Assembly (NCBI RefSeq): GCF_015767275.1
Contig: NZ_JADWMY010000008.1
Span: forward strand, 1 to 64,000
Length of the DNA stretch: 64,000 bases
DNA from: Herbaspirillum sp. AP02
GTDB taxonomy: Bacteria; Pseudomonadota; Gammaproteobacteria; Burkholderiales; Burkholderiaceae_D
Direction of reading: 5' to 3'
Positions 33,874-44,289 of this stretch are shown here, piece after piece. The notes beneath the pieces are model-generated. The model saw only the letters and a program-made list of their open reading frames with translations, made no database searches and had not been told where the DNA came from. Numbering within the stretch: position 1 is the stretch's first letter; each line of letters starts with the position of its first letter. A program made the position numbers and the translations under genes.

Positions 33874-35310
33874 TTACCGATTGGCCGGCGCAATCATCTC
33901 CGCATAGTCGTAGAGCGCACCCAGGATGTCCTGGGTGCGTTCGTCGTCTGCCTGCTCCTGCAATTGGTCGATCTGTTCGAACAACTGGGCGATGGTGCGG
34001 GCGCCGCCGGCACCGTCGAACAGGCGGGCAGCACGATGCTCTTCCCAGTGCTGGGCTTCGTCGGGACGCAGGGTCTCGGGGAAGTTGCGGGCGCGATAGC
34101 GGAACAGGATTTCGTTGAGGCGCATATCGTCGAAGGACATGCTGGCCTCGGCCAGGGCGGCTGGTGCCAGGGCGCGCAGCTGCGTCAGCTGGCGCCGGTC
34201 GCCGTTGCCGATGAAGCCGCCGTAGAGGTCTTCGTCCACGTCGGGCCGTTCTTCGCCCTCGCGCTGGTAGACCTGGCGCCACAGCGAAGACAGGTCGGGC
34301 AGGGCGGCGGCGTGTTCGGCATGGCGCAGGGCGGTATCGACGTCGATGCCCAGGGCCGCGGCGCGTTCGGCGCTGAGGGTCTTGAGGCTGCCCACCAGCA
34401 TGGGCGACTTGTTCAGGTGGATGCTCTTGACCGGCAGGCGTTCGACGCCCTCAGGCAGGTCATCGCGCCGGGTGAACATGCGCATGCGCACGGTGGCGGC
34501 GTCCAGGCCGGCCAGTTCGGCGGGGTCGTAGCCGAGGTCCCAGGCGATCACTTCATTCTTGTTGGTGGGATGCATGCCCAGCGGCCACATCAGCGCCAGG
34601 CAACCCTGCGCCACCGGGAACATGCCGGAGACATGCAGGAAGGGCTTGGCCGCCGGCAGGCCGATCTCGGCAGCCGCCTTATCCTTCTTGTGCAGGGCCA
34701 GGGCGAAGTCGAACAGGCGTGGGTTGTGCTGGCGGATCAGGCGTGCCAGCGCGATGGTGGCGCGCACGTCGGAGAGGGCATCGTGGGCGGCTTCGTGCAG
34801 CAGGCCATTGGCCTTGGAGAGGTGTTCCAGCTTGAAGCTGATGCTGCCGTCTTCCTTGGTCGGCCACTGTATGCCTTCCGGGCGCAGGGCATAGGTCAGG
34901 CGCACCACGTCCAGCAGGTCCCAGCGGCCGCAGCCGTTGGCCCATTCGCGGGCATAGGGATCGATCAGGTTGCGCCAGAACATGAAGCGGGTGACTTCAT
35001 CGTCGAAGCGGATGGTGTTGTAGCCCACGCCGATGGTGCCGGGCTCGCCCAGGGCCTGCTCGATCTGCGCGGCGAATGCGTGTTCGGGGAGGCCGTGCTC
35101 CAGGCAGTGCTGCGGGGTGATGCCGGTGATCAGGCAGGACACCGGGTCAGGCAGGTAGTCCGGGGCCGGCTTGCAATAGATCATGATGGGTTCGCCGATC
35201 TCGTTGAGTTCGGCGTCGGTGCGTACGGCGGCGAACTGCGCGGGACGGTCACGGCGCGGCACGGCGCCAAAGGTTTCGTAGTCGTGCCAGAGGAAGGTGT
35301 GATTGGACAT
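33874..35310 (-). CDS. sbcB: Exodeoxyribonuclease I
   Basis: A 478-residue 3'-5' single-strand exonuclease active in recombination and mismatch repair. The DEDD catalytic set appears in order: WHDYETFG (Exo I), VGYNTIRFDDEV (Exo II) and HDALSDVRATIALA (Exo III). The SH3-like and helical C-terminal exonuclease I domains follow (GMFPVAQGCLALMWPLG). Length is normal. It converges with the DUF3861 gene with only 22 bp between stops. Confidence 0.95.
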   Translation of the reverse strand: MSNHTFLWHDYETFGAVPRRDRPAQFAAVRTDAELNEIGEPIMIYCKPAPDYLPDPVSCLITGITPQHCLEHGLPEHAFAAQIEQALGEPGTIGVGYNTIRFDDEVTRFMFWRNLIDPYAREWANGCGRWDLLDVVRLTYALRPEGIQWPTKEDGSISFKLEHLSKANGLLHEAAHDALSDVRATIALARLIRQHNPRLFDFALALHKKDKAAAEIGLPAAKPFLHVSGMFPVAQGCLALMWPLGMHPTNKNEVIAWDLGYDPAELAGLDAATVRMRMFTRRDDLPEGVERLPVKSIHLNKSPMLVGSLKTLSAERAAALGIDVDTALRHAEHAAALPDLSSLWRQVYQREGEERPDVDEDLYGGFIGNGDRRQLTQLRALAPAALAEASMSFDDMRLNEILFRYRARNFPETLRPDEAQHWEEHRAARLFDGAGGARTIAQLFEQIDQLQEQADDERTQDILGALYDYAEMIAPANR

Positions 35311-35468
35311 CGCGGCGGGCTTCTATGGGAATCGCGCGATTATAGGCCCTAAAGCCTGGTGCCTTGTGGCATGCGCGCCGTGATCAGTGCGCATGCCCAT
35401 GCCATTGCTGACGTTTTCTCGAACGATGCCGAGGACCGGCCGCGAGGAGGGCAGCAAGGACGGCAGTG

Positions 35469-36047
35469 TTACTGCAAGGCTGGCGTATCGCGCTTGAGCA
35501 CCTTGCGCATCGCATCCTGCAAGGTGCCGCTGCGCATGGGCGGGTTGTCGCCGGCATACTGGATGTTGTCGATCACCCAGCCGCGGGCGTCGCGGGTCAG
35601 GGTCAGGCGGTCGGTCCATTTGGCGGGAGATTGCAGTTTGGCATCGCTGAAGATCAGTTCTACCGTGCAGGTAGCGTCACGTTCCTGGGCTTCGCACTGA
35701 ACCACGCGGAAGGTTGAGGCTCCGTTCGGATTGCCGGTGAACAGGTCGCCCTGCACCAGGGGCGGCAGCGGCTCGGCATCGGGATCGGCCGCCAGATCGG
35801 CGGCAGCCTGGGCGGCGCGGGCTTCCTGGGCCACCGAGACATCCTTGAGCAGGTCGAATAGCGATACCGACAGGTAGCTGCGGAAGGTGATCAGTTCCGA
35901 CAGCGTCAGCGCCCCGGTGGGGCGGGCTGCAGCATGCGCCTGGTAGAACTCCGTGACCATTTCCTTGGCTTTGCCTTCTTCATTGGCCGTGCACGCTGCC
36001 AGCAACAGGCTGGCGGCGGCGAAGAGTGTCATACCGATCCGCTTCAA
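35469..36047 (-). CDS. Predicted lipoprotein (paralogue of the next gene)
   Basis: A 192-residue exported protein with a type II signal peptide: MKRIGMTLFAAASLLLAAC, Cys at about 19. The mature part resembles DUF3828-type proteins: EMVTEFYQAH at the N-terminus, a VQGDLFTGN segment, a Cys pair (VQCEAQERDATC) and a C-terminal DARGWVIDNIQYAG strand. The same framework occurs in the gene at 36324-36926. Function unknown; NTF2-like folds with a W-x-I-D-(D/N)-I ending often bind small ligands or partner proteins. Confidence 0.8.
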   Translation of the reverse strand: MKRIGMTLFAAASLLLAACTANEEGKAKEMVTEFYQAHAAARPTGALTLSELITFRSYLSVSLFDLLKDVSVAQEARAAQAAADLAADPDAEPLPPLVQGDLFTGNPNGASTFRVVQCEAQERDATCTVELIFSDAKLQSPAKWTDRLTLTRDARGWVIDNIQYAGDNPPMRSGTLQDAMRKVLKRDTPALQ

Positions 36048-36323
36048 TCTGATTCTCCCTGTGCCGTGGTCGCATGCGTGGTAGGGGTCACATGCGGCCG
36101 ACGGCCTGTTGATCTGTTATCTCGTTGCCATGCTGTCATCACTGGGTACCGCCGTTCGCGTGGGCAGACCGACAAGCATTCCCGGTGGCAAGCTTACGCC
36201 TCCCGGCTCGGCAGGAAGGCCCGAAACACATCGCCAAAAGGCTGCCAATTCGCTGCAAATCCCGCCGTGAAGGATGCCGGCGAGGCGTACCGGCTCGCGC
36301 TGGATTACAGCTGCAGGGACGCC

Positions 36324-36926
36324 TTATTCGGTCTGCTGGATGGCGTCGCTGAGGTTGTCGGTGAGGTATTCGCGCTGGGAGGACTGGTCGTTGCCGATGA
36401 ATTCGATGTCATCGATGCGCCATTGGCGGTTTTCGCGTACCAGCAGGATCTTGTCGTTCCAGGATTCGTCGCTGCCGGATTGCTGGTAGCGGAAGGCGAC
36501 CTGGCAGGCGGCGCGGTCCTGTTCGCTGTCGCAGGACTGGACGGCGAAGGAGGTGGCGCCTTCGTAGAGCGAGGTGAAGAGGTCGCCCTCGACGATGGGG
36601 GCCGCCTGCGCGCCGGCGGCGGCCTGGTAGCGGGCATCGGCGGCTTCGGCCCGGGTCAGCAGGCTGTAGAGGGCGCGGCTGACCAGCGGTTCGAACTGCT
36701 TGAGTTCATCGGCCGAGGGCAGGCCGGGGGCATTGTGCTTGAGGTGGATGCGGTAGAAGTCGCCGACCACTTCGGCCTGCTGCTGTTCGTCGCCGCTGAA
36801 GTTGTTGCAGCCGGACAGGGTCAGCAGCACACCCAGCGCGACGGCGCCGGCACCGTTGCGCAGTGCGTGGGTGGAAGAGGATGCGGCGGCGGGTGAGGGC
36901 GGGGCGAGATGGTGCAAGGTGGTCAT
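36324..36926 (-). CDS. Predicted lipoprotein (paralogue of the preceding gene)
   Basis: A 200-residue protein. The hydrophobic segment ALGVLLTLSGC suggests a lipobox with Cys at about 40, though the N-terminal extension before it is long and Ser/Pro-rich; the native start may be internal. It shares with its neighbour the order FYRIH, EGDLFTSLYEGATSF, a Cys pair (VQSCDSEQDRAAC) and QWRIDDIEFIGN. The two genes are separated by 276 bp without any other gene and are likely an old tandem duplication. Function unknown. Confidence 0.78.
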   Translation of the reverse strand: MTTLHHLAPPSPAAASSSTHALRNGAGAVALGVLLTLSGCNNFSGDEQQQAEVVGDFYRIHLKHNAPGLPSADELKQFEPLVSRALYSLLTRAEAADARYQAAAGAQAAPIVEGDLFTSLYEGATSFAVQSCDSEQDRAACQVAFRYQQSGSDESWNDKILLVRENRQWRIDDIEFIGNDQSSQREYLTDNLSDAIQQTE

Positions 36927-37155
36927 CCTGGTGTTCCTGGCGCCGGGTCTTGCCCGGTGCTCGTGTCATGGCGGCACATGCCGCGAAGAGGGCGCTGTGC
37001 CCGGGTACGGCCTGATGCAGGGTTGATGCTCTTGGGTCTGCCCGGTTAGTCCGGGACGAGTCGCAAACGTTCCGCAGCGCCCCGGTTGGAGGCGCTGCGG
37101 GGTGGCGCTGCCGGGAGTCGATGCCGGCAGGTGCTGCCGGTCATCGAGGGTGGGC

Positions 37156-37458
37156 TCAGACCGATTCGGTCAGCAGGGAGAAGTGTTCGACCTGCGGGGC
37201 GCCGGCAAAGAAGGGGCCGACGATGCCGCGCCATTCGGTAAAGGCGGGCGATTCGCGGAAGTCCACGGTATGGTTTTCCAGGGTGGCCCAGTACACCATG
37301 AGCAGGTAGCGTTCTGGCGATTCGATGCCCTTTTGCACCTTGTGGCCGAGATAGCCGGTGGCCTTGCTGATGGTCTGCGCCAGGCCGCGCTGGATGGCTT
37401 CGTCGAATTCGGCTTGCTTGCCGGGTTGGATGCGGATGTCCGCCAGTTCCAGGATCAT
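37156..37458 (-). CDS. Antibiotic biosynthesis monooxygenase (ABM) domain protein
   Basis: A 100-residue dimeric alpha-beta barrel protein of the ABM/YgiN type: ILELADIRIQPGKQAEFDEA, a central GYLGHKVQKGIESPERYLL and the helix with WATLENHTVDFRES. Members act as small oxygenases on quinones or heme-like substrates, or have no known substrate. The ATG at 37458 is chosen since GGAG lies seven bases upstream; two earlier ATGs are possible. It stands alone. Confidence 0.85.
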   Translation of the reverse strand: MILELADIRIQPGKQAEFDEAIQRGLAQTISKATGYLGHKVQKGIESPERYLLMVYWATLENHTVDFRESPAFTEWRGIVGPFFAGAPQVEHFSLLTESV

Positions 37459-37721
37459 GTGGTTCTCCATTGTGCACTGCATAGTCGAGGGTGGCCGCCG
37501 GCGCCGTGGTGCGTCGGCGGGCCGCACGATTATCACATTTTCCCCGGAGGCCGGCGTTCAATGGAATTTGTGGTCGGCTGAAAAGCTTTCACGCGCTGCC
37601 TGCGGTGGCCTGTTTTGGGGCGTCGTCATGGTGCGCTCGGGTTTTTTGCACCGTCTGGCGGCAAGCGGTTCGGCAGCCGAAATCCTTTACGGATTTATTT
37701 TGCGTCCACGCGCTGCAGCAA

Positions 37722-37750
37722 TTGTTATTTGTGGCGCCGCTCAATACACT
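37722..37750 (+). promoter_or_regulatory. Predicted sigma-70 promoter for the NCS2 permease gene
   Basis: TTGTTA (37722-37727) and TACACT (37745-37750) are separated by 17 bp, about 55 bp upstream of the ATG at 37807. The element agrees well with the sigma-70 consensus; start of transcription would be near 37757. Confidence 0.5.
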
Positions 37751-37806
37751 AGCTCCCGTTTCATCCACCCAAAAATCAAAACAAATCCACAACGAAAGGG
37801 ATCTCC

Positions 37807-39102
37807 ATGTCGGGTTCGTATTTCCCCCAATGGCGACTGCGCCAAAGCACCAGTGACGGCCAGGGCGCCGTGATCGCCGCCGACGAGCGGCTGCCTGCGC
37901 CACAGACCCTGGCCATGGGCGTGCAGCACGTGGTGGCCATGTTTGGTTCGACCGTGCTGGCGCCGCTGCTCATGGGGTTCGATCCCAACCTGGCGATCCT
38001 GATGTCCGGCGTCGGTACCCTGCTGTTCTTCCTGCTGGTGGGCGGCCGCGTGCCGAGCTACCTGGGGTCCAGCTTTTCCTTCATCGGCCTGGTCATTGCC
38101 GTGACCGGTTATGCCGGTTCCGGTGCCAATGCCAACCTGGGCGTGGCGCTGGGCGGCATCATCGCCTGCGGTGCGGTGTATGCGGTGATCGGCCTGATCG
38201 TGGCCGGCGTCGGTACCCGCTGGATCGAGTCGCTGATGCCGCCGGTGGTGACCGGCGCCGTGGTGGCGGTGATCGGTCTGAACCTGGCGCCGATCGCCGT
38301 CAAGGGCGTCTCGGGCAGCAACTTCGACAGCTGGATGGCGCTGGCCACCGTGCTGTGCGTGGGGGGTGTCGCGGTGTTTGCGCGTGGCATGCTGCAGCGC
38401 CTGCTGATCCTGGTCGGGCTGTTGCTGGCCTATGTGCTGTACGCGGTGCTGGCCAATGGCATGGGCCTGGGCAAGCCGATCGACTTTGCCAGCGTGGCGA
38501 ATGCCGCCTGGTTCGGCGTGCCGCACTTTGCCACGCCGGTGTTCCAGGGCGGCGCGATGGCCTTGCTGGCGCCGGTGGCGATCATCCTCGTGGCCGAGAA
38601 CCTGGGTCACATCAAGGCCGTCTCGGCCATGACCGGCCAGAACCTGGACCGCTACATCGGTCGCGCCTTCATCGGCGACGGCCTGGCGACCATGCTCTCG
38701 GGCAGCGTCGGCGGCACCGGCGTGACCACCTATGCCGAGAATATTGGCGTGATGGCCGTGACCAAGATCTATTCCACCCTGGTATTTGTGGTGGCGGCGG
38801 TGATCGCCATCCTGCTGGGCTTCTCGCCCAAGTTCGGCGCGGTGATCCTGACCATCCCCGGGGCCGTGCTGGGCGGTGTATCGATCGTGGTGTTCGGCCT
38901 GATTACCGTGTCCGGCGCCCGCATCTGGGTCGAGAACAAGGTCGATTTCTCCAACAATACCAACCTGATCGTGGCGGCCGTGACGCTGGTGCTGGGCGCG
39001 GGCGATTTCACCCTCAAGCTGGGTGGCTTCGCGCTGGGCGGCATCGGTACCGCCACCTTCGGGGCGATCATCCTGCATGCGCTGCTCAAGCGTCGGGGGT
39101 GA
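37807..39102 (+). CDS. uraA: Uracil/xanthine permease (NCS2 family)
   Basis: A 431-residue inner-membrane symporter with about 14 hydrophobic helices. NCS2 hallmarks are present: QHVVAMFGSTVLAPLLMG near the start, and the helix-8 substrate motif VAENLGHIKAVSAMTG with its conserved Glu, followed by the helix-10 segment GGTGVTTYAENIGV. It carries uracil or another nucleobase with protons. UraA and RutG are both possible names; no rut genes or upp are nearby, so the substrate is not settled. Confidence 0.88.
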   Translation: MSGSYFPQWRLRQSTSDGQGAVIAADERLPAPQTLAMGVQHVVAMFGSTVLAPLLMGFDPNLAILMSGVGTLLFFLLVGGRVPSYLGSSFSFIGLVIAVTGYAGSGANANLGVALGGIIACGAVYAVIGLIVAGVGTRWIESLMPPVVTGAVVAVIGLNLAPIAVKGVSGSNFDSWMALATVLCVGGVAVFARGMLQRLLILVGLLLAYVLYAVLANGMGLGKPIDFASVANAAWFGVPHFATPVFQGGAMALLAPVAIILVAENLGHIKAVSAMTGQNLDRYIGRAFIGDGLATMLSGSVGGTGVTTYAENIGVMAVTKIYSTLVFVVAAVIAILLGFSPKFGAVILTIPGAVLGGVSIVVFGLITVSGARIWVENKVDFSNNTNLIVAAVTLVLGAGDFTLKLGGFALGGIGTATFGAIILHALLKRRG

Positions 39103-39138
39103 TGGCATCCTGACAAGTCGCGTTGGCAGGCGCGGGCC

Positions 39139-39167
39139 GGCCGGTCCTGGTGACCGGCCTTGATGTT
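39139..39167 (+). terminator. Possible terminator after the NCS2 permease
   Basis: An 8-bp GC-rich stem (GGCCGGTC, 39139-39146, with 39152-39159) and 5-nt loop lie 37 bp after the stop, followed by a weak T-containing tail. Plausible but not strong. Confidence 0.4.
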
Positions 39168-39199
39168 CTGATATGGCGGAGATTTTGTGAAAATTTCCG

Positions 39200-39228
39200 T
39201 TGAGCAATCTCTGTTTGCTGTCTATACT
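39200..39228 (+). promoter_or_regulatory. Predicted sigma-70 promoter for the EexN-like lipoprotein gene
   Basis: TTGAGC (39200-39205) and TATACT (39223-39228) are spaced by 17 bp, about 125 bp upstream of the ATG at 39353. The match is good; the long leader between it and the gene shows no clear structure. Confidence 0.5.
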
Positions 39229-39352
39229 TTGGCGCGTTGCAGCGTAGTGTCGCCGCCATGGCCCCGGGGGGCCGGGCAGGAGGCCGGGACAGCCTGCTGC
39301 ACATCGTCGGGCCAGGTCTCTTGCCGGGCTCGCTTATCAGGGGAATCACCGC

Positions 39353-39586
39353 ATGAACTCCGCCATCCGCCTGCCAGCCTTGCTGTGCATCGCCCTTCCT
39401 TTGCTGTCGGCCTGCGACGCCCTGGCCGGCAAGAAGGACTACGCTTACTTCCGCCAGCATATGGACGAGGCCAAGTCGGCCGCCGACCAGTGCCAGCTCA
39501 ATGGCACCTCGGGCATGAACCCGGCCCAGATCAAGGTCTGCGAAGCCGCCCGCGAAGCCTGGGCCAATCGCAACTTCAACTATTGA
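39353..39586 (+). CDS. Small lipoprotein, EexN-like
   Basis: A 77-residue protein with a lipobox: IALPLLSAC, Cys at about 21. The mature 57 residues contain a Y-x-x-H-x-x-E-A-x(6)-C pattern and a second Cys near the end (VCEAAREAW). This is the pattern of the EexN (entry exclusion lipoprotein) family, which in IncN plasmids blocks entry of like plasmids. No conjugation genes are near, so it may be a chromosomal relative with another role. It is transcribed from the promoter at 39200-39228. Confidence 0.7.
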   Translation: MNSAIRLPALLCIALPLLSACDALAGKKDYAYFRQHMDEAKSAADQCQLNGTSGMNPAQIKVCEAAREAWANRNFNY

Positions 39587-39703
39587 TCGGCTGAGGCGGC
39601 CCGGGACGCGCCATGGGCACCGTCACGGCGCTGTCACAAATATGTCAAAGACGGTCGTTAGAATGCGGGGTTTTCGATTGCCCTCTTCCCTGACTGGCCG
39701 CTC

Positions 39704-40717
39704 ATGCACAATCCGCCGGATACGCCGCAAGCCTTGCACCTGCTCTACGAGCCGGCCGGATTCATCTGTTCCTTCCGTTTCGAGGAGGGCCGTGCCCGCC
39801 AGATGAACTGGAACGAGGTGGTCGACTATCATCCGGTCGCCCCCGCGTTCACCTGGCTGCATGTGAAGACGGCCGACGTCAAGATCCAGCAATGGCTGGC
39901 GCATCATAGCGATATCCCCGAATACATCACCGAATTCCTGCTCAGCAGCGATACCCATCCGGGCCTGCATGCCACGCCCGACGGCGTCTACGGCACGCTG
40001 ACCGACATGAAGATGGAGATCGGCGACACCGGCACCGAGAAGGGGGGACTGCATTTCTACCTGGACCGCACCCGCCTCTTGACGCTGCGCACCCAGCCGC
40101 TGATTTCCACCAACATGCTGCGCCAGAAGGTGCTGGACGGTGGCGATTTCGACAATCCCATGGACCTCTTCGCCGAGCTGCTGCGGTGCCTGGCCGATGG
40201 TTTCAATGCGCGTCTGGACAAGCTCAACGACAAGGTGGACGACATCGAGTTTTCGGTGCTGTCGGACCGCCGGGCCGAAGACCGCGCCGAGCTCTCCGGC
40301 ATCCGTCGCCAATTGGCCGAACTGCGTCGCTTCATCGCGCCGGAACGCCGCATCCTGGCGCAATTCCAGCGACTGCGCCCGTCCTGGGTGCCGCGCGAGG
40401 CGCTGGAAGACCTGACCCATGCCCTGGACGAGCTCAATGAGCTGCATTCCACCGTGGAAGCGGTCTACGAGCGCGCCAAGCTGCTGCAGGAAGAGATCGC
40501 CTCGCAGATGTCGGAGCAGATGAACCGCAACCTGATGGCGCTATCGATCCTGACCGCGCTGTTGATGCCGGCCACGCTGGTGTCGGGGATTTTCGGGATG
40601 AACGTGGCAGGTCTGCCGGGCCTGCATGACGAGACCTCGTTCTGGATCGTGATGGGATTGATGGGCGGCCTCGGCGTGGCGACCGTGGCCTTCCTGAGGT
40701 GGATGAAGATCTTCTGA
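39704..40717 (+). CDS. zntB: Zinc transporter ZntB (CorA family)
   Basis: A 337-residue metal transporter. A large N-terminal cytoplasmic domain is followed by a long helix rich in charged residues (DDIEFSVLSDRRAEDRAE) and two C-terminal transmembrane helices. The CorA-family selectivity signature GMN is at 298-300 (GIFGMNVAG). ZntB-type proteins move zinc with protons; this sequence fits ZntB better than CorA by length and N-terminus. Two copies of the palindrome GAAGATCTTC (40705-40714 and 40720-40729) overlap its stop codon and can form a hairpin. Confidence 0.85.
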   Translation: MHNPPDTPQALHLLYEPAGFICSFRFEEGRARQMNWNEVVDYHPVAPAFTWLHVKTADVKIQQWLAHHSDIPEYITEFLLSSDTHPGLHATPDGVYGTLTDMKMEIGDTGTEKGGLHFYLDRTRLLTLRTQPLISTNMLRQKVLDGGDFDNPMDLFAELLRCLADGFNARLDKLNDKVDDIEFSVLSDRRAEDRAELSGIRRQLAELRRFIAPERRILAQFQRLRPSWVPREALEDLTHALDELNELHSTVEAVYERAKLLQEEIASQMSEQMNRNLMALSILTALLMPATLVSGIFGMNVAGLPGLHDETSFWIVMGLMGGLGVATVAFLRWMKIF

Positions 40718-40749
40718 GGGAAGATCTTCCCGGTCACGCTCCAGGTACT

Positions 40750-41112
40750 TCAGTCGCGTCCGGCCATGGCTTCTTCGCTTTCGCGGATCAGCTTGTCGAT
40801 GTCCAGGTTGTCCACCGCTTCCACCCGCAGCGACAGCGGGCGCCACAGCGAGTACAGCCACAGGCCGATGGTGCAGAGCGTGCCCAGGAACAGGGTGATG
40901 AAGCCTGATAGGAACAGGCCGATGAAGGGCGAGGCGATCAGGCCGTCATAGCCGATCAGGTGCTTGCCATCCCAGGTGATGGTCTGGGCGCCGAATAACG
41001 ACAATACCCCCATCAGGGTGGAAAACGGCACCAGCGAAAACGTGGTGCCGATGGCCAGCAACTTGTAGATGGACGCCATCGACATGCGCTGGATCTTGAT
41101 CTGCTCGAACAT
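40750..41112 (-). CDS. Membrane protein of unknown function, 120 residues
   Basis: I do not recognise a named family. The protein has two strong hydrophobic segments (about 16-37 with SLVPFSTLMGVLSLFG, and 55-85 with FIGLFLSGFITLFLGTLCTIG) and a charged, acidic C-terminus (NLDIDKLIRESEEAMAGRD). The start at 41112 has GGGGAAGG upstream; a longer frame to 41151 adds a basic stretch with no support. It lies convergent with zntB and downstream of glnS on the same strand with a 120-bp gap. Confidence 0.75.
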   Translation of the reverse strand: MFEQIKIQRMSMASIYKLLAIGTTFSLVPFSTLMGVLSLFGAQTITWDGKHLIGYDGLIASPFIGLFLSGFITLFLGTLCTIGLWLYSLWRPLSLRVEAVDNLDIDKLIRESEEAMAGRD

Positions 41113-41232
41113 GAGCCTTCCCCTTGCTCGTCCGCGTGGACATGTCCACACCGCTGCGCCCTCCCGTGCACGGACGGCGTAGCGCAGTGCGCCGCCCGCG
41201 TGGCCTTGCGGCCGGTTCCCCGGATATCCGGA

Positions 41233-42984
<1,752 letters not shown>

Positions 42985-43012
42985 GGGTTGAATCGGGAGG
43001 AATGCCTGTTTA

Positions 43013-43287
43013 TTCAGATGGCAAGCATTTTACCGCAGGTGCCCGGTTTCAACGGGCTTTGCGGCTGCCAGGCTGAGAATTTTTGCCAGGAGACAACGCA
43101 TTGTCTAGCTTGACGAGCGGCGTGATTGCCTTGGGGGACATTTTTCTTGTTACACAAGATACGGGTGGGAATTACCTGTCAGGGAGGGCGGCTGGCAATC
43201 TGCTCCCATGACTTGGCAGCCTGCCTGGTCAAGTGAACATTCGGTACCCATTTTGAATATGGGCGGACAAAAAAAAGGAGCGCAATC
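43013..43287. other. Upstream region of the 46-residue lipoprotein gene
   Basis: About 275 bp between glnS and the small lipoprotein, divergently transcribed. It is richer in A/T than its surroundings. An AGGAG ribosome site lies near 43276-43280. No convincing -35/-10 pair or hairpin was fixed by eye. Confidence 0.45.
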
Positions 43288-43428
43288 ATGAAGCGATTGA
43301 TCAAGCTGGTCGTGGCCGCCAGCGTGGCGGCGGCCACCCTCTCGGCCTGCGTGGTGGTGCCGGTGGGCCCGCCGCAACCGCACTATTACCGTCCTTATTA
43401 CGGCCCGGGGTATTACTACGGCCGCTGA
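43288..43428 (+). CDS. Small lipoprotein, Tyr/Pro/Gly-rich, 46 residues
   Basis: A short gene with a clear AGGAG site. The signal peptide MKRLIKLVVAASVAAATLSA ends in a lipobox with Cys21. The mature 26 residues are VVVPVGPPQPHYYRPYY and a Gly/Tyr ending, a pattern seen in many very small envelope lipoproteins annotated as hypothetical. Function unknown. It converges with the LytTR regulator gene. Confidence 0.75.
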   Translation: MKRLIKLVVAASVAAATLSACVVVPVGPPQPHYYRPYYGPGYYYGR

Positions 43429-43458
43429 TGTTCTTGATGTTCTGTGACCACCCTCGGT

Positions 43459-44265
43459 CTACATCTGCCTGAACAGATGCGCGAACAGGCGGCTCACCGG
43501 CAGCTGCTGGCCATCAGGGCGGTCCTGCAGGGTGAGCCACAGCTTGCCCGCTTCGTCGCGCTGCGCGGTCTGTATCTGACGGGCCTGGACCACGATGCCG
43601 CGATGGACCTGCCAGAACTGCTGCGGGTCCAGTTGCGGGATCAGCTCCCGCAGGCTGGTACGGATCAGGGCCTCGCCCTCGGCGGTGACCACATTGACGT
43701 ATTTGTCGGTGGCTTCGAAGTACAGCACCTCCTGCACCGGGATCATTCTCACCCGACTGCCCACGGCGGCGCGGATGAAGTCCAGTCGTGGCGGCTTGTC
43801 GCCGGGGGCAGGCAGGGCCAGCTCACGCAACTGCGCCAGGGCGTGCTCCAGATGGGCTTCCTGGCTGGTGGCGGCGCGCTGGGTCAGCAAGCTTTGCAGG
43901 CGGCTGATCGTCACCGCCAGGCGCTCCCGGGAGACCGGTTTGAGCAGGTAATCGACGGCGGCGCGTTCAAATGCCTGCACGGCATAGTCGTCATAGGCCG
44001 TCACGAACACCAGCAGCGGGAAGGGCCGCTGCGCCGGCCATTCCTCCCCCAGTTGCGCCGCCACTTCCAGCCCGCTGAGTCCGGGCATCCTGATATCCAG
44101 AAACAGTACATCGGGCAGGGTCGCCAGCGTCAGCTCCAGCGCCTCGATGCCATTGGCTGCCAGTTGCGGCGGCGCCAGCGCCGGCCAGGTCTGGGCCAGC
44201 GCCTGTCGCAGCGCCTGGGCCAGCAGGGGTTCGTCTTCGGCGATCAGTGCTGTGGGGGCGGCCAT
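43459..44265 (-). CDS. LytTR-family response regulator
   Basis: A 268-residue two-component regulator. The receiver domain has the acidic pair (IAEDE), phospho-acceptor Asp57 (VLFLDIRMPG), and the conserved Lys in DYLLKPVSRERL. The C-terminal LytTR DNA-binding domain follows (RMIPVQEVLYFEATDKYVNV; QFWQVHRGIVV). This architecture is that of LytR/AlgR. It lies 24 bp behind the sensor gene and is the third gene of the 2TM-kinase-regulator operon. Target genes are not indicated. Confidence 0.9.
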   Translation of the reverse strand: MAAPTALIAEDEPLLAQALRQALAQTWPALAPPQLAANGIEALELTLATLPDVLFLDIRMPGLSGLEVAAQLGEEWPAQRPFPLLVFVTAYDDYAVQAFERAAVDYLLKPVSRERLAVTISRLQSLLTQRAATSQEAHLEHALAQLRELALPAPGDKPPRLDFIRAAVGSRVRMIPVQEVLYFEATDKYVNVVTAEGEALIRTSLRELIPQLDPQQFWQVHRGIVVQARQIQTAQRDEAGKLWLTLQDRPDGQQLPVSRLFAHLFRQM

Positions 44266-44289
44266 GATGGCTCCTGAGTGAAGGTTTCT

